DNA of 64,000 nt from VAZQ01 sp963771845 (GTDB lineage: Bacteria > Pseudomonadota > Alphaproteobacteria > Rhizobiales > Xanthobacteraceae), in NCBI GenBank assembly GCA_963771845.1, contig CAVYVC010000036.1, positions 62,001 to 126,000 on the forward strand, written 5' to 3'. Position numbers and translations under genes: made by a program. Shown one piece after another: positions 9,103 through 18,146 of this stretch. Under the pieces are notes generated by a model. That model was not told the origin of the DNA, ran no database searches, and was given only the letters and a program-made list of their open reading frames with translations. Each line of letters starts with the position of its first letter. Within the stretch, counting starts at the first letter, position 1.

Positions 9103-10459
9103 ATGAAAACGGCGCGTGGGCGCGTGATCGCGGGCACCTTCTTCCATGCGCCTTCGCTCGGCAACGTCGAGATTCTCGAAGCCGCGCTGATCACGGTTGA
9201 TGAGCGAGGCACGATTTCGGCGGTGGAACGCCGAGACAGTCCCGCTTATCGGCGAATGCATGCCGCAGCTGCTGCTGCCGGCACACTCGAGACGGTGCCG
9301 TCCGGAAGCTATGTCCTGCCGGGCTTTGTCGATCTTCACATCCATGCCCCGCAATATCTGCAGCTTGGCAAGGCGCTCAATTGCCCGCTCGAGGAATGGC
9401 TCGCGCGCTACACCTTCCCGCTTGAGGCCCGCTACGCCGACGTCGCCTTCGCGCATAAGGCTTATCACGCGCTCGTGCCGGACCTGGCGGCAAACGGAAC
9501 AACCACCGCCGTCATGTATGGCACGATTCATCAGGCAGCCAATCGGGTCCTGGTCGACGCTTGTCTCGAAGGAGGTCTACGCGCCTTCATCGGTAAGGTT
9601 GCCATGGATAACCCGGACACGTGTCCGGAATACTATCGCGACTCATCCAGTGAGGCCGCTCTCGCGGGGACGCAGGCGCTCATCGAATATGTAAAAAGCC
9701 GCGACGGCGATGGTCTCGTGCGTCCTGTGGTGACGCCGCGATTCATTCCGAGCTGTACCGAGGCGACGCTACAAGGTCTCGCGGCCATGGGTCGCGCGCA
9801 AGGCTGTCATTTCCAGACCCACTGCTCCGAGAGCGATTGGCAGCATCGTTACGCGCTCGAACGTTACGGCCGGTCCGATGCTGAAAGCCTTGACTGGTTT
9901 GGCCTGATGTCGGAACGGACGATTCTTGCGCACGCCTCGCTATTGTCCCCGCGCGACATGGATTTGGTGAAGAGCTGCGGCAGCGCTATCGCCCACTGTC
10001 CCTTGTCGAACGTCTATTTCAGCAACGCCGTATTTCCATTGCGGGCCGCGCTCGCAAAAGGGTTGCGAGTAGGGTTGGGAACCGACATTTCCGCCGGACC
10101 CAGCGCTTCGTTGTTTGATACGCTGCGCATGTGCATTGCCAGTTCGCGTTTGCTCGAGGAGGGGGTCGATCCCGATCTGCCGCCGCAAACGGCGCGGACG
10201 CAAGGATGCGCGCATCGACTGGCGCACCGCATTTTTCATTGCAACAGCCGGGGGCGCCGATGCGCTTGGTCTACAGACCGGCCGGTTTATGCCCGGCAAT
10301 GCTTTCGACGCCATGATCGTAGACACGCAGGCCCACGCAGGCAGTATCCGCATCTTCGACGAGATCGATACGATCGAGGATGTTCTTGCCAAAATTCTAT
10401 ATGGCGCCTCGCGCCGCAACATCGTCGCCGTTTACGTCGCAGGGCGGGCGGTTGCCTAG
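9103..10459 (+). pseudogene. guaD: Guanine deaminase, interrupted by one +1 frameshift
   Basis: The first part (frame of ATG 9103 to about 10190) has the guanine deaminase marks PGFVDLHIHAPQ, HCSESDWQ, HCPLSNVYFSN and GLGTDISAGPSASLFDTLR. The conserved C-terminus (DARIDWRTAFFIATAGGA, then FDAMIVDT) continues in the next frame to a stop at 10459. Total length is 3n+1, and removing one base near 10183-10200 (in or beside CCGCCGCAAACGGCG) restores a 451-residue enzyme. The reaction is guanine to xanthine plus ammonia, with zinc bound by the HxH and later His and Asp residues. Without repair the protein loses about 90 C-terminal residues and gains an unrelated tail ending at 10566. This could be true inactivation or a sequence error. 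Confidence 0.9.
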
Positions 10460-10785
10460 GCGGCCGTGCCACTCGCGCGCTCCTTGCGCTTTCCTCGCCA
10501 TCGTTGTTCCGCGCGGCGCAACTCGTCCTCGGTAAGGATCCGCTTGTCGAGAGCGGGATTGCCTAGATCGATTTCGAGTATCAGATCGCCGCGGCTGCCC
10601 ACGCGGGAGGAAAACGCGAGATGATGCTTGCCGTAGCGAATCTGCTGATGCGCGACCTCCAGGCTCTTGCAATGTGCAAGGATCGCGCGCAACGCGAGGA
10701 CGGCAGCCTTGCCGAGCGAGGCCCCCAAGGCATTGCGAGCCTGGTGTGTGGGAATAATAACAAAGGGCAGATGAGCGGTATGCAT
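10456..10785 (-). CDS. Hypothetical protein, 109 residues
   Basis: I do not recognise a family. ATG 10785 has AAAGGAG upstream, which favours it over an upstream in-frame start at 10809. The protein begins MHTAHLPFVIIPTHQARN, has an Ala/Leu-rich helical middle (GKAAVLALRAILAHC), a central part (LILEIDLGNPALD), and a basic C-terminal helix (EDELRRAEQRWRGKRKER). No signal peptide or membrane segment is evident. It is convergent with guanine deaminase and overlaps its end by four bases. Codon use and the ribosome site make it likely real. Confidence 0.7.
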   Translation of the reverse strand: MHTAHLPFVIIPTHQARNALGASLGKAAVLALRAILAHCKSLEVAHQQIRYGKHHLAFSSRVGSRGDLILEIDLGNPALDKRILTEDELRRAEQRWRGKRKERASGTAA

Positions 10786-11058
10786 GCGCAAGCTCCTTTT
10801 CGCAGACAAGGTAAGCCCGCCGACTGACGAGACCTTGCTACGAAAGAGGTGCGCTAACTGCTCATGCGGCCGATGTAGACGTGCTCGGCGCGCATTTCAA
10901 GTCCACCGGGGTCGCATTATGCTGATTCTTTCGACAGCGCCGGATCAGACGCAAAGAAAAATCACGCAGCCAAATATCCGCCCCGGAGTCTCCTTACCGA
11001 AGCCAAAAATCTGATATTAACCGGCTACGGTGGGGGCAAATGTACGAGAGACATTGCC

Positions 11059-12723
11059 ATGCGATTTGACACCCTTGCCTCCCCCGTACTGATCGCCGCG
11101 GCTGCCCTGACGGTTTGCGCCTTCACCGGCACCAGCGCGGCAAAAGCCCAAGGTCTTGCCGTTGCCAGTAGTGTGACACCGTACCGGCTTGCCGGCCCGG
11201 TGGTGCGGGACAATCTCGGTATTTATTTCGTGCGCGGCGCGTCGGCGGGCGGGCCAGTGCCGATGACACTCGATCAAGCGGTATCGACCGGCGCCGCCAA
11301 GGTCTACGATGTCCCAAACGGGCCGCCCGCAGTTGAGAACCTCTCTAACCGTGATCTGTTCATCCAGTCGGGTGATCTGCTCACTGGCGGTCTGCAAGAC
11401 CAGGTGATCGCGAGTGGCCTGATCGTGCCCCCCGGCTCCCGGCGGGTGCCGCTTGAAGTGTTCTGTGTCGACCCGTTCCGGTCAACCGCGCGTCCCGGCC
11501 AGGATGCCTCGACTTTCACTGCATCCGGGGCCCTTCTGCCCTCCCGCATGGCGCGCTTGAGCATGTTGGGAGACTCGGCGGGATCGAAGCCGGTTAGATA
11601 CGCGCGCCAGCTCGGAGTGTGGTGGAGCATCGATGGTCTGCGCGCCGCACTCTCTGATGCGCTCGGGCAGGCGCTGGAGCCTGCGGCGGGCATCGAGCGG
11701 GACGGAGAAGGCGGAACGAACGGACGCGCACGCACCCTGTTGGAAGCACGGCGTTCTCCCTCCACGACCGGGCTGCCGCTGGCGTTGGGCAACGAGGCGC
11801 TCACGCGGGCTCAGGAGGAGTACCAGGATGCCTTCGCGCAATCGGGCGATCTCCCCGGTGATATTGTCGGCGCGGTGTTCGCAATCAACGGCCGGATCGA
11901 GGCGGCCGAGATTTACGAGTCCAACGGGCTTTTCCGCGCCGCTTGGCCGAAGCTCCTGCGCGCATATGCAACGGCCGCGATTGCGGCTGTGCAGCAGGGC
12001 GACCAACGCGCGTTCCCTTTGATTGAAGCCGCCCAGACATTCCTTGCAGGAGCGCAGCCGATTGTTTCGGGAGCGCATGTGCAGAGCGGGTCCGATGTCG
12101 AAACCGGCGCGGCGGTCTATTCCGGGACGTTGCGCCCGGACGGGACCTTGGTTCACCGCGCTTACCTGCGCAGGTTCGACCCGGCCGAAGCAGCGGATTC
12201 ACCGGAAGGAACGGTGCTTGCTATTTTGGCAAGCGGCGAGGTCAATGGCCGTCCCCTCGAGAATCTGAGCTCCTACGAAAACATCATACTGCGCAGCGAT
12301 GCGGGGACTTGGCAGGCCAGCATCGTGCCGGCGCTGGAACTCACGCGCATTGCCATGCCCGGCCAGTCCGGATCATCGGGTGTCTTCCCCGGTGCATTGA
12401 TGGCGGGCTTCCTGCCGGCCTTGTTTGTTCTGATCAGGTTGGTTCAGGTCATCTGCGCATCAATCATCAAGCGCGTCGTTCCCCGCGTGCGCGGCGCGAT
12501 GATCATTGCGGTGCCTTACATCAGTCAGGTCATGCTCACTGGTGCGCGCTGGCTTCGCTCTCAGGGTCGCGTGGCGGTGGTTCTGATTGCTTTCTTCCTT
12601 CTGTCCGCAATGCTCGCAATCGTGCAGTCCTGCAAGAGGCTGAGCGCGAGCCTGTGGCAGCGCTGGAATGGGCAGGTGGCTCCGGCTGCCATGCATGCCT
12701 GGGTACAGCGTGCGTTGCGATGA
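11059..12723 (+). CDS. ARPP-1 (DUF6569) domain protein with C-terminal membrane segments
   Basis: A 554-residue protein with a signal peptide ending around AAKAQ. The ARPP-1 core follows, with NLGIYFVRG, MTLDQAVSTGAAKVYDV, NLSNRDLFIQSGDLLTGG and LIVPPGSRRVPLEVFCV, ending near FTASGALLPSR (about residue 170). The middle (about 190-420) is helical and ends ENIILRSDAGTW. Two hydrophobic segments near 450-470 and 505-525 suggest anchoring in the inner membrane. The domain occurs in many bacteria without a proven activity. Monocistronic, followed by a clear terminator at 12762. Confidence 0.85.
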   Translation: MRFDTLASPVLIAAAALTVCAFTGTSAAKAQGLAVASSVTPYRLAGPVVRDNLGIYFVRGASAGGPVPMTLDQAVSTGAAKVYDVPNGPPAVENLSNRDLFIQSGDLLTGGLQDQVIASGLIVPPGSRRVPLEVFCVDPFRSTARPGQDASTFTASGALLPSRMARLSMLGDSAGSKPVRYARQLGVWWSIDGLRAALSDALGQALEPAAGIERDGEGGTNGRARTLLEARRSPSTTGLPLALGNEALTRAQEEYQDAFAQSGDLPGDIVGAVFAINGRIEAAEIYESNGLFRAAWPKLLRAYATAAIAAVQQGDQRAFPLIEAAQTFLAGAQPIVSGAHVQSGSDVETGAAVYSGTLRPDGTLVHRAYLRRFDPAEAADSPEGTVLAILASGEVNGRPLENLSSYENIILRSDAGTWQASIVPALELTRIAMPGQSGSSGVFPGALMAGFLPALFVLIRLVQVICASIIKRVVPRVRGAMIIAVPYISQVMLTGARWLRSQGRVAVVLIAFFLLSAMLAIVQSCKRLSASLWQRWNGQVAPAAMHAWVQRALR

Positions 12724-12761
12724 CTGTGCCCAATCTTTAATCGCGCACATAACGTTCTTCG

Positions 12762-12788
12762 CCCCGGCGTCCGCGCCGGGGTTTTTTT
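12762..12788 (+). terminator. Rho-independent terminator after the ARPP-1 gene
   Basis: A perfect eight-base-pair GC stem CCCCGGCG/CGCCGGGG with loop TCCG is followed directly by seven T residues. It begins 38 bases after the stop codon at 12723, on the same strand. This is the most canonical intrinsic terminator in the window. Confidence 0.93.
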
Positions 12789-12840
12789 ATTCCGGCTGCT
12801 CAGAAACCCCGGTCCAACATTTGCCCCTTCCGGCACATCC

Positions 12841-13146
12841 TTATGGCCGGCAGCGCAGGAAGCCCCGGTAGTCGCAGTAGCCATCCCCGATGTGGCAGCA
12901 GCCGTACGAAATTCTCGAGCAATAAAAAAACTCATAGGTGGAGCCGCAGTGATGGGCGCAATAAAAGCGGCCGTTGTGGAAAGCACAATGATTTCGAAAT
13001 TTCGGCGGCAGGTATTCTGCCCCATGCCGGTCGAACAGCGTCCATACGCCGTCTCGGGGTGAAAAGACTACCTCGCCCCCATGACAGCAGGACATCCAAA
13101 GAAAAAACGCAAAAACTGCGAGGCAGGCACGGCTTGCCCTGCTCAT
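12841..13146 (-). CDS. Small secreted Cys/His-rich protein, unknown function
   Basis: Encodes about 101 residues from ATG 13146 (an in-frame ATG at 13176 gives ten more). A hydrophobic signal segment (ACLAVFAFFLWMSCCHG) precedes a mature part with some eight cysteines and several histidines, for example YCAHHC, YGCCH and GYCDYRG. This pattern suggests a disulfide-rich exported protein or a metal-binding one. I recognise no family. It starts about 20 bases after the stop of the outer-membrane barrel gene (13166), so the two are probably co-transcribed. The ribosome site is weak, so the start is uncertain. Confidence 0.6.
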   Translation of the reverse strand: MSRASRACLAVFAFFLWMSCCHGGEVVFSPRDGVWTLFDRHGAEYLPPKFRNHCAFHNGRFYCAHHCGSTYEFFYCSRISYGCCHIGDGYCDYRGFLRCRP

Positions 13147-13165
13147 GATTTGCCTGCTCGCCGAA

Positions 13166-13990
13166 CTAACAAACATGAGGTCTGCAACCCACCGATCCGG
13201 TAAAGAAGACGTAGTTCACGCCGATGCGAAACACGTTTTCCCGCAAGCGCGTGTTCAGCAGGATGTCGGGCCGCGTCGCGAACGGCACGTTCGAGATGTT
13301 GGTGGACTGCAGGTAAAGATATTCGGCCCTGACCGTCCAGTTCCCTGTAATGAGGGCCTCGATGCCGAGTCCTGCTGTACCGCCGCCGTTAAAACCGGAA
13401 AGATTGGCGCTGCCCAAGCCGCCAATGGTGAGATTGGAAGTCCAATTGAAATAGGCCCAGCCGCCCGTCGCATAGAACAGCCAGCGATCCGAAGCCATTC
13501 CGACACGTCCGCGCACAGTGCCGAATGACTTCATCTTATCGCTGTCGACGGCTCTGATGACGCCCCTATTTGGGTCGACGATTCCAGTCACGTCGACGAC
13601 GGCGTTGGAGCTCGAACTTGATTGACTGGTCCCCTGAAAATCGCCCTCGATGCCGAAAACGGCATTGCCGGTCTGCCAGTTGGCGCCGGCCTGCACGCCG
13701 CCGATCACGCCGCTCATGGTCTCCGAGAGCGAGAACAACGGCACTCCCGCGACAATAGGCACCCCGTTCGGCACGCAGGCCGCGACCGTAACCACGCAGG
13801 CTGTGACGTCTGCGTTGCCAGGACTGCGCGCATAGCCAAGGTTCGCGCCCAAATAGAATCCGGTCCAGTTCAGGAGCCCGACGATAGGTGGACGTTCGGC
13901 ATATTCCGGTGAAATCGGCAGATCCGCGGCGGACGCAGGACCAGCCACGCAGGCCGCCAAAACGGCGCCCCTGATGATGAGCTTCTTCAT
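13166..13990 (-). CDS. Outer-membrane beta-barrel protein (Omp25/Omp31-like)
   Basis: A 274-residue porin-family protein. The signal peptide MKKLIIRGAVLAACVAGPASAA is followed by the typical hallmarks: WTGFYLGANLGYARS, GGVQAGANWQTGNAVFGIEGD, a GTVRGRVGMASDRWLFYATGGWAY strand pair, and GLGIEALITGNWTVRAEYLYL. Family members normally end with an aromatic residue after NYVF. Here the frame runs eleven residues past FRIGVNYVFF to SVGCRPHVC, adding two cysteines that would sit beyond the last strand. Surface structural role is the usual inference. It lies downstream of a second, related barrel gene in the same orientation. Confidence 0.92.
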   Translation of the reverse strand: MKKLIIRGAVLAACVAGPASAADLPISPEYAERPPIVGLLNWTGFYLGANLGYARSPGNADVTACVVTVAACVPNGVPIVAGVPLFSLSETMSGVIGGVQAGANWQTGNAVFGIEGDFQGTSQSSSSSNAVVDVTGIVDPNRGVIRAVDSDKMKSFGTVRGRVGMASDRWLFYATGGWAYFNWTSNLTIGGLGSANLSGFNGGGTAGLGIEALITGNWTVRAEYLYLQSTNISNVPFATRPDILLNTRLRENVFRIGVNYVFFTGSVGCRPHVC

Positions 13991-14011
13991 TCTCCGCTCC
14001 CCGACCCGCTG

Positions 14012-14815
14012 CTAGTGGTTCCAGATCCGGTAATTGAGGCCGACTCGAATGATGTTCTCGGTGGCGTTGATCGAGACGCCGCTGCTCACGACGGGACCCG
14101 GGCTCGGGATGGGGCAAGCCATGTCGCAGTTGAACCCGTTGAGGTCGGCGTGCAGGAACTCGAGTTTCGCGGTCCAGGGGTCGGAGATCACCATCTCCAC
14201 GCCTGCTCCCACGGTCCAGCCGAGATTGTTCGAGCTTTGTCGGCCCATCGGAATGCCGGCAATATTTGCCTCGAGGCGGCCGATGGCGACGCCCGCGGTC
14301 ACGTAGGGCAGAATCCAATCGAACGAATACCCGAGCCGCAGGCGCGCGGTTGCGAGCCACGGGTTGATGACCTCGCAATTCGGCACGCACGAAATAGCGG
14401 TTGGGGTAAGGATCGGGGCGCCCGTATTCGGATCAAAGCCCGGTTCGGGGACGATGTTTGGCGGGAGCGTGCCCCTGATACTCGACCAGGCGAGATCGGC
14501 CTCCATACCCAGAACAAAGGAACTGTTGCCGGCCTGAAGATTGTACCCGAGCGTGCCGCCGAGGAGGCCGCCCGAGAGGCGGTAATTGCCATTGGCGCCG
14601 TCGGGGGTAGATACCCAGTGCGAGCTGCCCCATCCGCCCCCCGCGTTGAGGCCAATATAAACCCCGGTCCAGTTGTAGGCTCGCGGCGGCGCGAATGCGG
14701 GCGGCGCCGTGAAGACGTCGGGCGGGATGACCCCGCCGTTGATTTCGGAAGCGGGTGCCGCCGTTGCTGCGACGAAGCTCATCAGCACCGCGGATCGCAG
14801 TAGAAATTCCCTCAT
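14012..14815 (-). CDS. Outer-membrane beta-barrel protein, second copy
   Basis: A 267-residue protein from ATG 14815, preceded by GGGGGGTG; codons further upstream do not look like leader. Signal peptide MREFLLRSAVLMSFVAATAA, then YNWTGVYIGLNAGGGWGSS, LLGGTLGYNLQAGNSSFVLG, LATARLRLGYSFDWILPYVT and a C-terminal FRIGLNYR-like strand (IIRVGLNYRIWNH). It is paralogous to the barrel at 13166-13990, with low identity. Two cysteine pairs occur in loops (CVPNC and CDMAC), unusual for this family, and may form loop disulfides. Confidence 0.92.
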   Translation of the reverse strand: MREFLLRSAVLMSFVAATAAPASEINGGVIPPDVFTAPPAFAPPRAYNWTGVYIGLNAGGGWGSSHWVSTPDGANGNYRLSGGLLGGTLGYNLQAGNSSFVLGMEADLAWSSIRGTLPPNIVPEPGFDPNTGAPILTPTAISCVPNCEVINPWLATARLRLGYSFDWILPYVTAGVAIGRLEANIAGIPMGRQSSNNLGWTVGAGVEMVISDPWTAKLEFLHADLNGFNCDMACPIPSPGPVVSSGVSINATENIIRVGLNYRIWNH

Positions 14816-14873
14816 GCGACACCCCCCGTTACGCCACTCGCCGTGATCTGCCCGTCGTTCCATCACATCGCTG

Positions 14874-16442
14874 TCAGTACAAACCATGCGGATCGATCAG
14901 CACATGGGGATCGATCAGCGTGAAGGCCGTATTCGTGCCTACCTCCAGGATTTTCTCGGTCGGCGGCTCGATCCGGTTCCACCAGCCACCACCCACGGCT
15001 TGAAACAGTGCGGCCGTGTCGGACAGCCGGGCGGCCCTCGCCTGCGCGACACTGAGCAACGCCGTCAAATAGTTCTGCTGCGCCAGAAGCAGGAAGAGGA
15101 TATTGGCGTTTCCGGCGTTGAGCTGCTCGCGCGATCTGTCGAGGCTGATCTTGGCGGCGCGCTCGAAGTCGCGCGACGCCTTCAGGGCGGCGGCATCGTA
15201 GTGCAGCGCGTGCAGTGTATCAGCGACGTTCTGCAACGCACCGATGAGCACCGAGCGATAGGTCCATCCGGTCTGGTCGTAGTTGGCCTCGGCTTCGCGG
15301 CGCAGATGCAGCAGGTTACCGGCGTCAAAGATGGTCTGGGTCACGTTGCCGGACAACAGCCAGAACGCGTTGAAGGGATGCAGAAGACCGGCGAGTGAAA
15401 GTGCGGTGTAGCCGCCGTTGGCACTGATGGTGAAATTCGGGAGCATGTTGGCGGTAGCGACCCCGACCAGGGCGCTGGCCGCATGCATCTGCTCTTGCGC
15501 CAGACGCACGTCGGGACGCTGCTCGATGAGCTTGGAGGGCAGGCTCACGGGCAGGTCCTCCGGCAACTGCAGGGAATCGAGGGTGAAAATCTGAAATGGC
15601 TCCTCGCCGGGATAACGGCCGAGCAGCGCCGTCAATAGATCACGGGTGAAGGCCAATTGTTTTTGCAGCCCCGGCAATGTTGCTTCTTCCTGCGCCAGGG
15701 CGGCCTGCTGTGCGGCCAGCTCGATCTGGCTGATGTAACCCGCCGTGTACTGCTGCTGGATGATTTCGAGCGCCTTTCTGTTGAGCGCGATAATTTGCCT
15801 GGTTGCATCGATCTGGGCGCGTAGTGATGCCTCCTGGATGGCGGCGACCACGACGTTCGACGTAAGCGTCAGGTAGGCGGCCTCCACCATGAAGCGCTGC
15901 TGATCGGCCAGCGCTTGTTGCGACTCCACCGTTCGCCGATTGAGGCCCCAAACATCCATCGAATACGAAACCAGAACCTGCGCGGTGTAGAGATCAAATG
16001 CGCCTATTGCCGGATTCGCGGGGACCGGCGTCAGGTCTGAAGCCGTCCGCTGACGCGAGGCGTTGAAATTGGCCGCGGCGGTCGGGAAGTACTTCGCCTG
16101 CTGCGCGTAGACCACCTCCTTTGCCGCGCGCAGCGTCGACATGGTGGCTTGCAGGTTCTGATTGTTCCGTAATGCTTCTTCGACAAGTTTGTTGAGGGCA
16201 GGCGATCGAAACAGCCGCCACCACTGGTGGGGAAGGTCGCGGCCATAGGCGAAGTGCTGGGCACCTCCGGTGGCGCCGGGCGCCGATATGGTCCCCCAGA
16301 GCGGTTCCCTGGTGTAGCGGCCCGCTTGCGGCGGAGCAGGCGCGACATAGTCGGGCCCGACCGCCAGGCAACCCGACAAAAGGGTCGAGACCACCAGCGA
16401 AGCAGCGACGCCACGAAGCGGTAATCCGCACACTTTGTACAT
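14874..16442 (-). CDS. RND-type outer-membrane efflux channel lipoprotein (OprM/NodT family)
   Basis: A 522-residue TolC-like channel with lipobox LLSGC near residue 24, followed by AVGPDYVAPAPP, the usual family start. Two OEP domains form the helical barrel; marks include WWRLFRSPALNKLVEEAL, NQNLQATMSTLRAAKEVV, DVWGLNRRTVESQQA and RPDVRLAQEQMHAA. The C-terminus ends in an unusual repeated tail (LIDPHVLIDPHG). Such channels join an RND pump and adaptor to export metals or drugs. The gene diverges from an adaptor gene at 16911 with a 468-base shared regulatory region. No pump gene is in the window. Confidence 0.93.
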   Translation of the reverse strand: MYKVCGLPLRGVAASLVVSTLLSGCLAVGPDYVAPAPPQAGRYTREPLWGTISAPGATGGAQHFAYGRDLPHQWWRLFRSPALNKLVEEALRNNQNLQATMSTLRAAKEVVYAQQAKYFPTAAANFNASRQRTASDLTPVPANPAIGAFDLYTAQVLVSYSMDVWGLNRRTVESQQALADQQRFMVEAAYLTLTSNVVVAAIQEASLRAQIDATRQIIALNRKALEIIQQQYTAGYISQIELAAQQAALAQEEATLPGLQKQLAFTRDLLTALLGRYPGEEPFQIFTLDSLQLPEDLPVSLPSKLIEQRPDVRLAQEQMHAASALVGVATANMLPNFTISANGGYTALSLAGLLHPFNAFWLLSGNVTQTIFDAGNLLHLRREAEANYDQTGWTYRSVLIGALQNVADTLHALHYDAAALKASRDFERAAKISLDRSREQLNAGNANILFLLLAQQNYLTALLSVAQARAARLSDTAALFQAVGGGWWNRIEPPTEKILEVGTNTAFTLIDPHVLIDPHGLY

Positions 16443-16689
16443 ACTTGACGCCCGGATATGGCCCGGACACTACGATCATTTGCGGCAGTTGACTGTCACT
16501 CCGCGGCCACAACCGATCCCTATCGGATTACAGAAAACTGACGCTCGAGACGCTGAAAAACCGTGCTTTTTCGCAGTAAAAACGTACCGACATTTGTCCC
16601 AACGAACTGCCGTCGGAATGCGCAATTACCGGCAAAGCCGGCGCCTGAATTTGCGCCTCCAAGAACGGCGATAAATCTCGCAATATTTA

Positions 16690-16703
16690 TGTGATTTATC
16701 ACA
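16690..16703. promoter_or_regulatory. Palindromic operator candidate, copy 1
   Basis: TGTGATTTATCACA is a perfect 14-base palindrome apart from its central TTTA. It resembles Crp/Fnr-type half-sites (TGTGA...TCACA), but the four-base spacer is two shorter than a Crp site. A second copy with the same spacing lies 146 bases downstream. Confidence 0.6.
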
Positions 16704-16835
16704 GCGCGGATTTCGCCAGACTTAAACCGCGTGATATGGACAACTGCCTGCCCGGGTCGTCCCCAAAGGAGCACACGGTATTTCCGCTTGCTTGTGCCCG
16801 ACCGGCAACAACTGGCAATGGTCGCGTTGCGTCAA

Positions 16836-16851
16836 CTGTGATTTGTCACAG
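16836..16851. promoter_or_regulatory. Palindromic operator candidate, copy 2
   Basis: CTGTGATTTGTCACAG repeats the copy-1 palindrome with an eight-base-pair match on each side of the same short spacer (one base differs). It lies 59 bases before the likely adaptor start at 16911, a position suited to repression. Confidence 0.6.
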
Positions 16852-16910
16852 TGGACCGAACTCCCACCTCGCGGCCATCGTTGCGCGCGGCGGCATTGAG
16901 CTTTCACCAC

Positions 16911-18146
16911 ATGCGACCTTCGACAAAAAAATTCATGCTGGCAGGAGCAGCCGTCGGGGTGGGGCTGCTCATTGTCGCTGCCTACGTCCGTTATTCCGGC
17001 ACCTGGTTGCAGCCTGGGCGCGACGACGCGACGGCGGCCACGCAGGCCAAAGCGCAAGAGGCTGGTCCAGGACGCGGATCTGGCGCTGCCGTTGAGGGCG
17101 ACAGCGTGGAGCTGTCCGATTCACAGCTCGCATCGGTTAAGGTCGAGCCAGTCGGCGAATACGAATTTCTGATCGAGAAAACCGCGGTCGGGAGCATCGA
17201 TTTCAATCAGGATATGACAGTGCAGGTGTTCACGCCCTATCAGGGCCGTATCGTCGAGCTCTTTGCGAAGGTCGGCGATGAGGTCAAAAAGGGCCAGACC
17301 CTCTTCACCATTAACAGTCCTGACCTGTTGCAGGCCGAATCGACCTTGATCGCCGCGGCGGGGGTGCTTGAGTTTACGACCCGCAACCTGGCGCGGCTCA
17401 AGTCGCTCTACGCCACCCGCGCGGTTTCCCAAAAGGACATGGAGCAGGCGATCTCGGACCAGCAGACCGCGGAGGGCAATGTACGGGCAGGGCGCGATTC
17501 AGTGCGCCTGTTCGGCAAAGCTGATGCTGAGATCGACGCAATCATTGCCAAGCGCCTGGCCGATCCCATTCTGGTTGTGCCAAGCCCGATCTCAGGCCGC
17601 GTGACCGCCCGCAATGCCGCTCCCGGTCTGTATGTCCAGCCCGGCAACCCGCCGGCGCCGTTTTCGCTCGCCGACATCTCCACCATGTGGATGCTCGCGA
17701 ACGTGCCCGAAATCGACAGCCCCGCCTTCAAGGTCGGCCAGGAAGTCAAAGTGAAGGTGCTCGCCTTTCCAAATCGCGAGTTCGACGCAAAGATTTCCAC
17801 CATTTCGTCCATGGTCGACCCGAACACCCGCCGCGTCTGGGTTCGTTCCGAAGTGGCCGACCCGCAGCATGAGCTACGCGCCGGGATGTTCGCGACATTC
17901 GTTATCCGCACTGGTGATCCCGTGCGCTCCACGGCTATTCCACTTGATGGAGTCGTGAGACAAGGCGACGGCACCATGATCGCCTGGGTGACTGCCGACC
18001 GCCGGCGTTTCACCAAAAGGACGGTCAAGACGGGATTACAACGCGACGGCTACCGCCAAATCCTCGAGGGTTTGCAGCCGGGAGAGCTGGTCGCCACGGA
18101 AGGCGCCTTGTTCCTGAGCAACGCGCTCGCGAGCGCCTCCCGTTAG
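16911..18146 (+). CDS. RND efflux periplasmic adaptor subunit (CusB/HlyD-like)
   Basis: About 411 residues from ATG 16911 (MRPSTKKFMLAG); an upstream GTG at 16851 falls in the operator palindrome and adds no leader-like sequence. An N-terminal membrane anchor is followed by the barrel-sandwich hybrid (VQVFTPYQGRIVELF, VGDEVKKGQTLFTINSPDL), a helical hairpin with ATRAVSQKDMEQA, the second half of the lipoyl-like domain (PILVVPSPISGRVTARNAA) and a beta-barrel (FDAKISTISSMVDPNTRRV, ELRAGMFATFVI). This arrangement is typical of metal- or cation-efflux adaptors. The expected inner-membrane pump gene does not follow; the next 387 bases lack a recognisable gene. Confidence 0.93.
   Translation: MRPSTKKFMLAGAAVGVGLLIVAAYVRYSGTWLQPGRDDATAATQAKAQEAGPGRGSGAAVEGDSVELSDSQLASVKVEPVGEYEFLIEKTAVGSIDFNQDMTVQVFTPYQGRIVELFAKVGDEVKKGQTLFTINSPDLLQAESTLIAAAGVLEFTTRNLARLKSLYATRAVSQKDMEQAISDQQTAEGNVRAGRDSVRLFGKADAEIDAIIAKRLADPILVVPSPISGRVTARNAAPGLYVQPGNPPAPFSLADISTMWMLANVPEIDSPAFKVGQEVKVKVLAFPNREFDAKISTISSMVDPNTRRVWVRSEVADPQHELRAGMFATFVIRTGDPVRSTAIPLDGVVRQGDGTMIAWVTADRRRFTKRTVKTGLQRDGYRQILEGLQPGELVATEGALFLSNALASASR

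Larger units (their letters stand above)
16443..16910. promoter_or_regulatory. Divergent regulatory region between efflux channel and RND adaptor
   Basis: The 468 bases contain no convincing gene. They are more AT-rich than the flanks (a stretch of T/A-rich sequence around 16560-16700). They hold two near-identical palindromes listed separately (16690-16703 and 16836-16851). This layout suits control of both divergent genes by one dimeric regulator. Confidence 0.6.

Noticed and set aside
10784..11014. Small plus-strand frame between the hypothetical gene and the ARPP-1 gene
   Set aside because: Cys/Arg-rich random composition without a ribosome site. The region of about 270 bases appears non-coding.
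16690..16703. Assignment of the palindrome as a true Crp or FNR site
   Set aside because: The spacer between TGTGA and TCACA is four, not six, and the FNR half-site TTGAT is not present; kept only as an unspecified operator candidate.
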